The notes beneath the pieces are model-generated. The model was not told the origin of the DNA, did no database searches, and saw only the letters and a list, made by a program, of their open reading frames with translations. Positions 4,503 to 6,593 of a DNA stretch of 6,593 bases are shown here, one piece after another. A program made the position numbers and the translations under genes. Each line of letters begins with the position of its first letter. Position 1 is the stretch's first letter. Origin of the DNA: Treponema sp. (GTDB lineage: Bacteria; Spirochaetota; Spirochaetia; Treponematales; Treponemataceae); contig JAGARY010000181.1 in assembly GCA_017622055.1 (NCBI GenBank), forward strand, positions 1 through 6,593, in the 5' to 3' direction.

Positions 4503-6593
4503 ATGAAAAAGATTTTTACTAGCAAAATATATTATTTCTTTTTTATTATCCTCTTTTTGATTGGTATTGCAATTATTTTACCAGTTACAAAATCTTTTAA
4601 ATTGTTCACTACAACTTCCGTAGAAAAAATCTCTGATTATTTGCAAGACACTGTTGGAATTTCAATTTCTTATGAATCATTTTCTCCTTCCATTTTGTCA
4701 AAATTGTCTTTAAAAAATGTTGCGGTTTTTAACGAAAAAAATGAACAAATTGGTTCCCTAAATTCTGTAAAATTGAATTATAAAATATTTAAAATTCTAA
4801 AAGGAGATTTTCAACAGGGAATTACAAGTGTTGTTTTTGACGGAATTAATTTAGACATAAAAAAAGTAGTGGAATTAATTCAAAATCAAACAAACAATAA
4901 TCAAAATGATTCCAAAAAGGAAGTAAATTTTTCGCTACAAGAAATCAGAAAGTTTTTTCCTTACAAATGTTATTTTAATAATATTATTTTATTTTACAAT
5001 GATGCAAAGTTTGACGCTTCTTTAAAGTTTAATAAAATTTCTTTAAATTCTGACTCTATTTCTGATTTTCTTGTTATAGATTTTTTTAGTAAACTTAATG
5101 TTGTTTTTAAAAATCAAAAAGAAGTTGAAAATAATATCCAGATTAATGGAGATATTGATTTTTCTGGTCGGGTTAAAAATGATTTTTCCGATGCAAATAT
5201 GTATTTGACATTCTCAAATATTACAGACGGAAAAATTAATGTAAATCAAATTAATTTATATGCAGGTTATTCTTCAGATGTTTTGGAATTACGAACTGTA
5301 CAATCAGTTATTCCAATAAATTTTAATTTGTTGCTAAATCTTTTAGATAAATCTTTAAAAGTAAGTTTACAAACCGAAAATCTACGTCCTTTAGAAGTCT
5401 TTTCTACAAACTATAAAAAATCTCAATTAGAAAAATATAAAAATATCTCTTTTACTTCTTTCTCAAATTTTTCTTACAATTTGAGTGATAATAAAATGGT
5501 TTACGATTCTGAAGGAAGAATAAATGTTCCAAAAGAAAGTCTTTATGATGGTTTTGATATTTCTTATTCGTTGGTAGGAAATGAAAAAAATATTTCTTTA
5601 AATTCTTTTGAACTTTCTGGTCAAAATTGTCAAGGGAATATTCAAGCTGAATACAATTTTGACAAAATGCAACTTTACGGAATGGCAAATATTCCTTTTG
5701 TAAAATTGCCAAATGGAAAATTAATTTCTACTGAATTATTTTTTGATCCTTTAGACGAAGGTTTTATGGTTTTTGCTCCCCAAATTTTTATTGGAGATAA
5801 AAGTCTTACTGCTTTGCAATTTAATTTTATTCCACAGAAAAAATCTTCAACTTATGATTTTACATTCGAAGTATCTGATTATTCCCACTTAGAAGAAGAT
5901 GAACCTGGTGTAATAAGATTAAGTGGAAGTTTTTTGGAAAAATCAAAATATGTTCAAGCAAATGCAAGTATTACTACTACTTTTGTAGATAGTATAGCAG
6001 AATTTGTTTTTGAATTTATGAATGAATCTGAAGTTGAAAATTTTAAAAATATAATTCCTTCTTTAAATCCTTATATGATTTCTGGGGATATATATTTTTC
6101 TACAGATTTTAATTCTTTTTCTTATAACGTTCCTTATCTTGTTGCTGCTAATACAAAAGAAGAAAATCAAGTTGTAATGTTATCTGTAAATGGTAATGAT
6201 GAATCTTTGCAAATTGATAATTTTTCATTAATTTTTAACAAAATTGCTTTTGAATGTGCAGCTACTTTGGAAACTCCAAATAAAAAAGACTTATTGTTTA
6301 CTTTAGATTTAAAATCTGGTGCAGTTCCATATCATTTTTCTGGTTCAAAATCTGAAAATGTAGTTACTGTTTCTGGCGATTATGATTTTTTTGCCATGTT
6401 TGATTGGAGTAATATAAAATCAAAAGAACTTTCTGCAAGTTTAAGTTTTGAAGGTTTACCAATTGTCTTTGATGATTATTCTTTGCTTTTTACAACAAAT
6501 GTTTTTGCAAATTACGATAGTTTAAATGGTCCTGTTGTAAATGTTTTGAATTTCGGGGCTGAACTTTCTAGTCATCAAAACAATCTAAATCCA
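4503..6593 (+). CDS. TamB/AsmA-like translocation and assembly protein, N-terminal part
   Basis: The frame from ATG 4503 is open for all 697 codons to the window edge; I checked it line by line and found no stop. The protein begins with a membrane anchor (about residues 9-28, YYFFFIILFLIGIAIILPV). The next segment matches the AsmA/TamB N-terminal pattern: GISISYESFSPSILSKLSLKN (52-72), then GSLNSVKLNYKI and ITSVVFDGINLDI. A Gln/Asn-rich linker lies at about 127-138. The remainder alternates hydrophobic and polar residues with many Asn, Ser and Phe, as in long beta-rich periplasmic proteins. TamB bridges the inner and outer membranes and works with a BamA-family partner in outer-membrane biogenesis. 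The C-terminal TamB domain (DUF490) would lie beyond the window, so the assignment rests on the N-terminal pattern and length. There is no Shine-Dalgarno sequence before the ATG. Confidence 0.65.
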   Translation, partial: MKKIFTSKIYYFFFIILFLIGIAIILPVTKSFKLFTTTSVEKISDYLQDTVGISISYESFSPSILSKLSLKNVAVFNEKNEQIGSLNSVKLNYKIFKILKGDFQQGITSVVFDGINLDIKKVVELIQNQTNNNQNDSKKEVNFSLQEIRKFFPYKCYFNNIILFYNDAKFDASLKFNKISLNSDSISDFLVIDFFSKLNVVFKNQKEVENNIQINGDIDFSGRVKNDFSDANMYLTFSNITDGKINVNQINLYAGYSSDVLELRTVQSVIPINFNLLLNLLDKSLKVSLQTENLRPLEVFSTNYKKSQLEKYKNISFTSFSNFSYNLSDNKMVYDSEGRINVPKESLYDGFDISYSLVGNEKNISLNSFELSGQNCQGNIQAEYNFDKMQLYGMANIPFVKLPNGKLISTELFFDPLDEGFMVFAPQIFIGDKSLTALQFNFIPQKKSSTYDFTFEVSDYSHLEEDEPGVIRLSGSFLEKSKYVQANASITTTFVDSIAEFVFEFMNESEVENFKNIIPSLNPYMISGDIYFSTDFNSFSYNVPYLVAANTKEENQVVMLSVNGNDESLQIDNFSLIFNKIAFECAATLETPNKKDLLFTLDLKSGAVPYHFSGSKSENVVTVSGDYDFFAMFDWSNIKSKELSASLSFEGLPIVFDDYSLLFTTNVFANYDSLNGPVVNVLNFGAELSSHQNNLNP

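Noticed and set aside
5452..5712. Minus-strand open frame inside the TamB-like gene
   Set aside because: The + strand frame is open for 697 codons; this one is a short antisense shadow.

Overview
The window is AT-rich chromosomal DNA from a bacterium with two membranes. The best guess is a Treponema-like spirochaete. This rests on a TamB-like protein, a thymidylate kinase whose P-loop lysine is replaced by threonine, a DUF4230 membrane protein and an aromatic-rich secreted hypothetical protein that I associate with treponemes. It is recognition by eye, not a database result.

Layout. Bases 1-82 hold the first copy of a structured, GC-richer repeat, which also appears to carry the last codons of a gene entering from the left. 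A DUF4230 membrane-protein gene follows on the + strand (31-789), and its 3' end lies inside a second copy of the repeat (716-791). Facing it is a four-gene - strand operon, read from right to left: tmk (4388-3783), a secreted hypothetical protein (3738-3124), aroB (3101-1990, broken into two frames by one missing base at about 2621-2625) and a class V cysteine desulfurase (1968-808). From a divergent promoter region at about 4417-4454, a large + strand gene starts at 4503 and stays open for 697 codons to the last base. It looks like the N-terminal half of a TamB/AsmA-type protein.

How the genes work together. The operon mixes housekeeping functions: dTTP supply (Tmk), the shikimate pathway (AroB) and sulfur mobilisation for Fe-S clusters or thio-modification. 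It also carries one exported protein of unknown role. The divergent TamB-like gene points to outer-membrane biogenesis, and a BamA-family gene would be expected downstream, outside the window.

Main find. The 76-bp repeat (7-82 and 716-791) differs at only three positions. Two of these are opposite each other in a long hairpin stem and change together (C-G to A-T), so pairing is kept. The third lies in the loop of a second perfect 10-bp hairpin. All three would change an amino acid in the shared reading frame. This suggests a palindromic repeat family held together by DNA or RNA structure that also supplies C-terminal tails to genes. A second point of interest is the one-base break in aroB.
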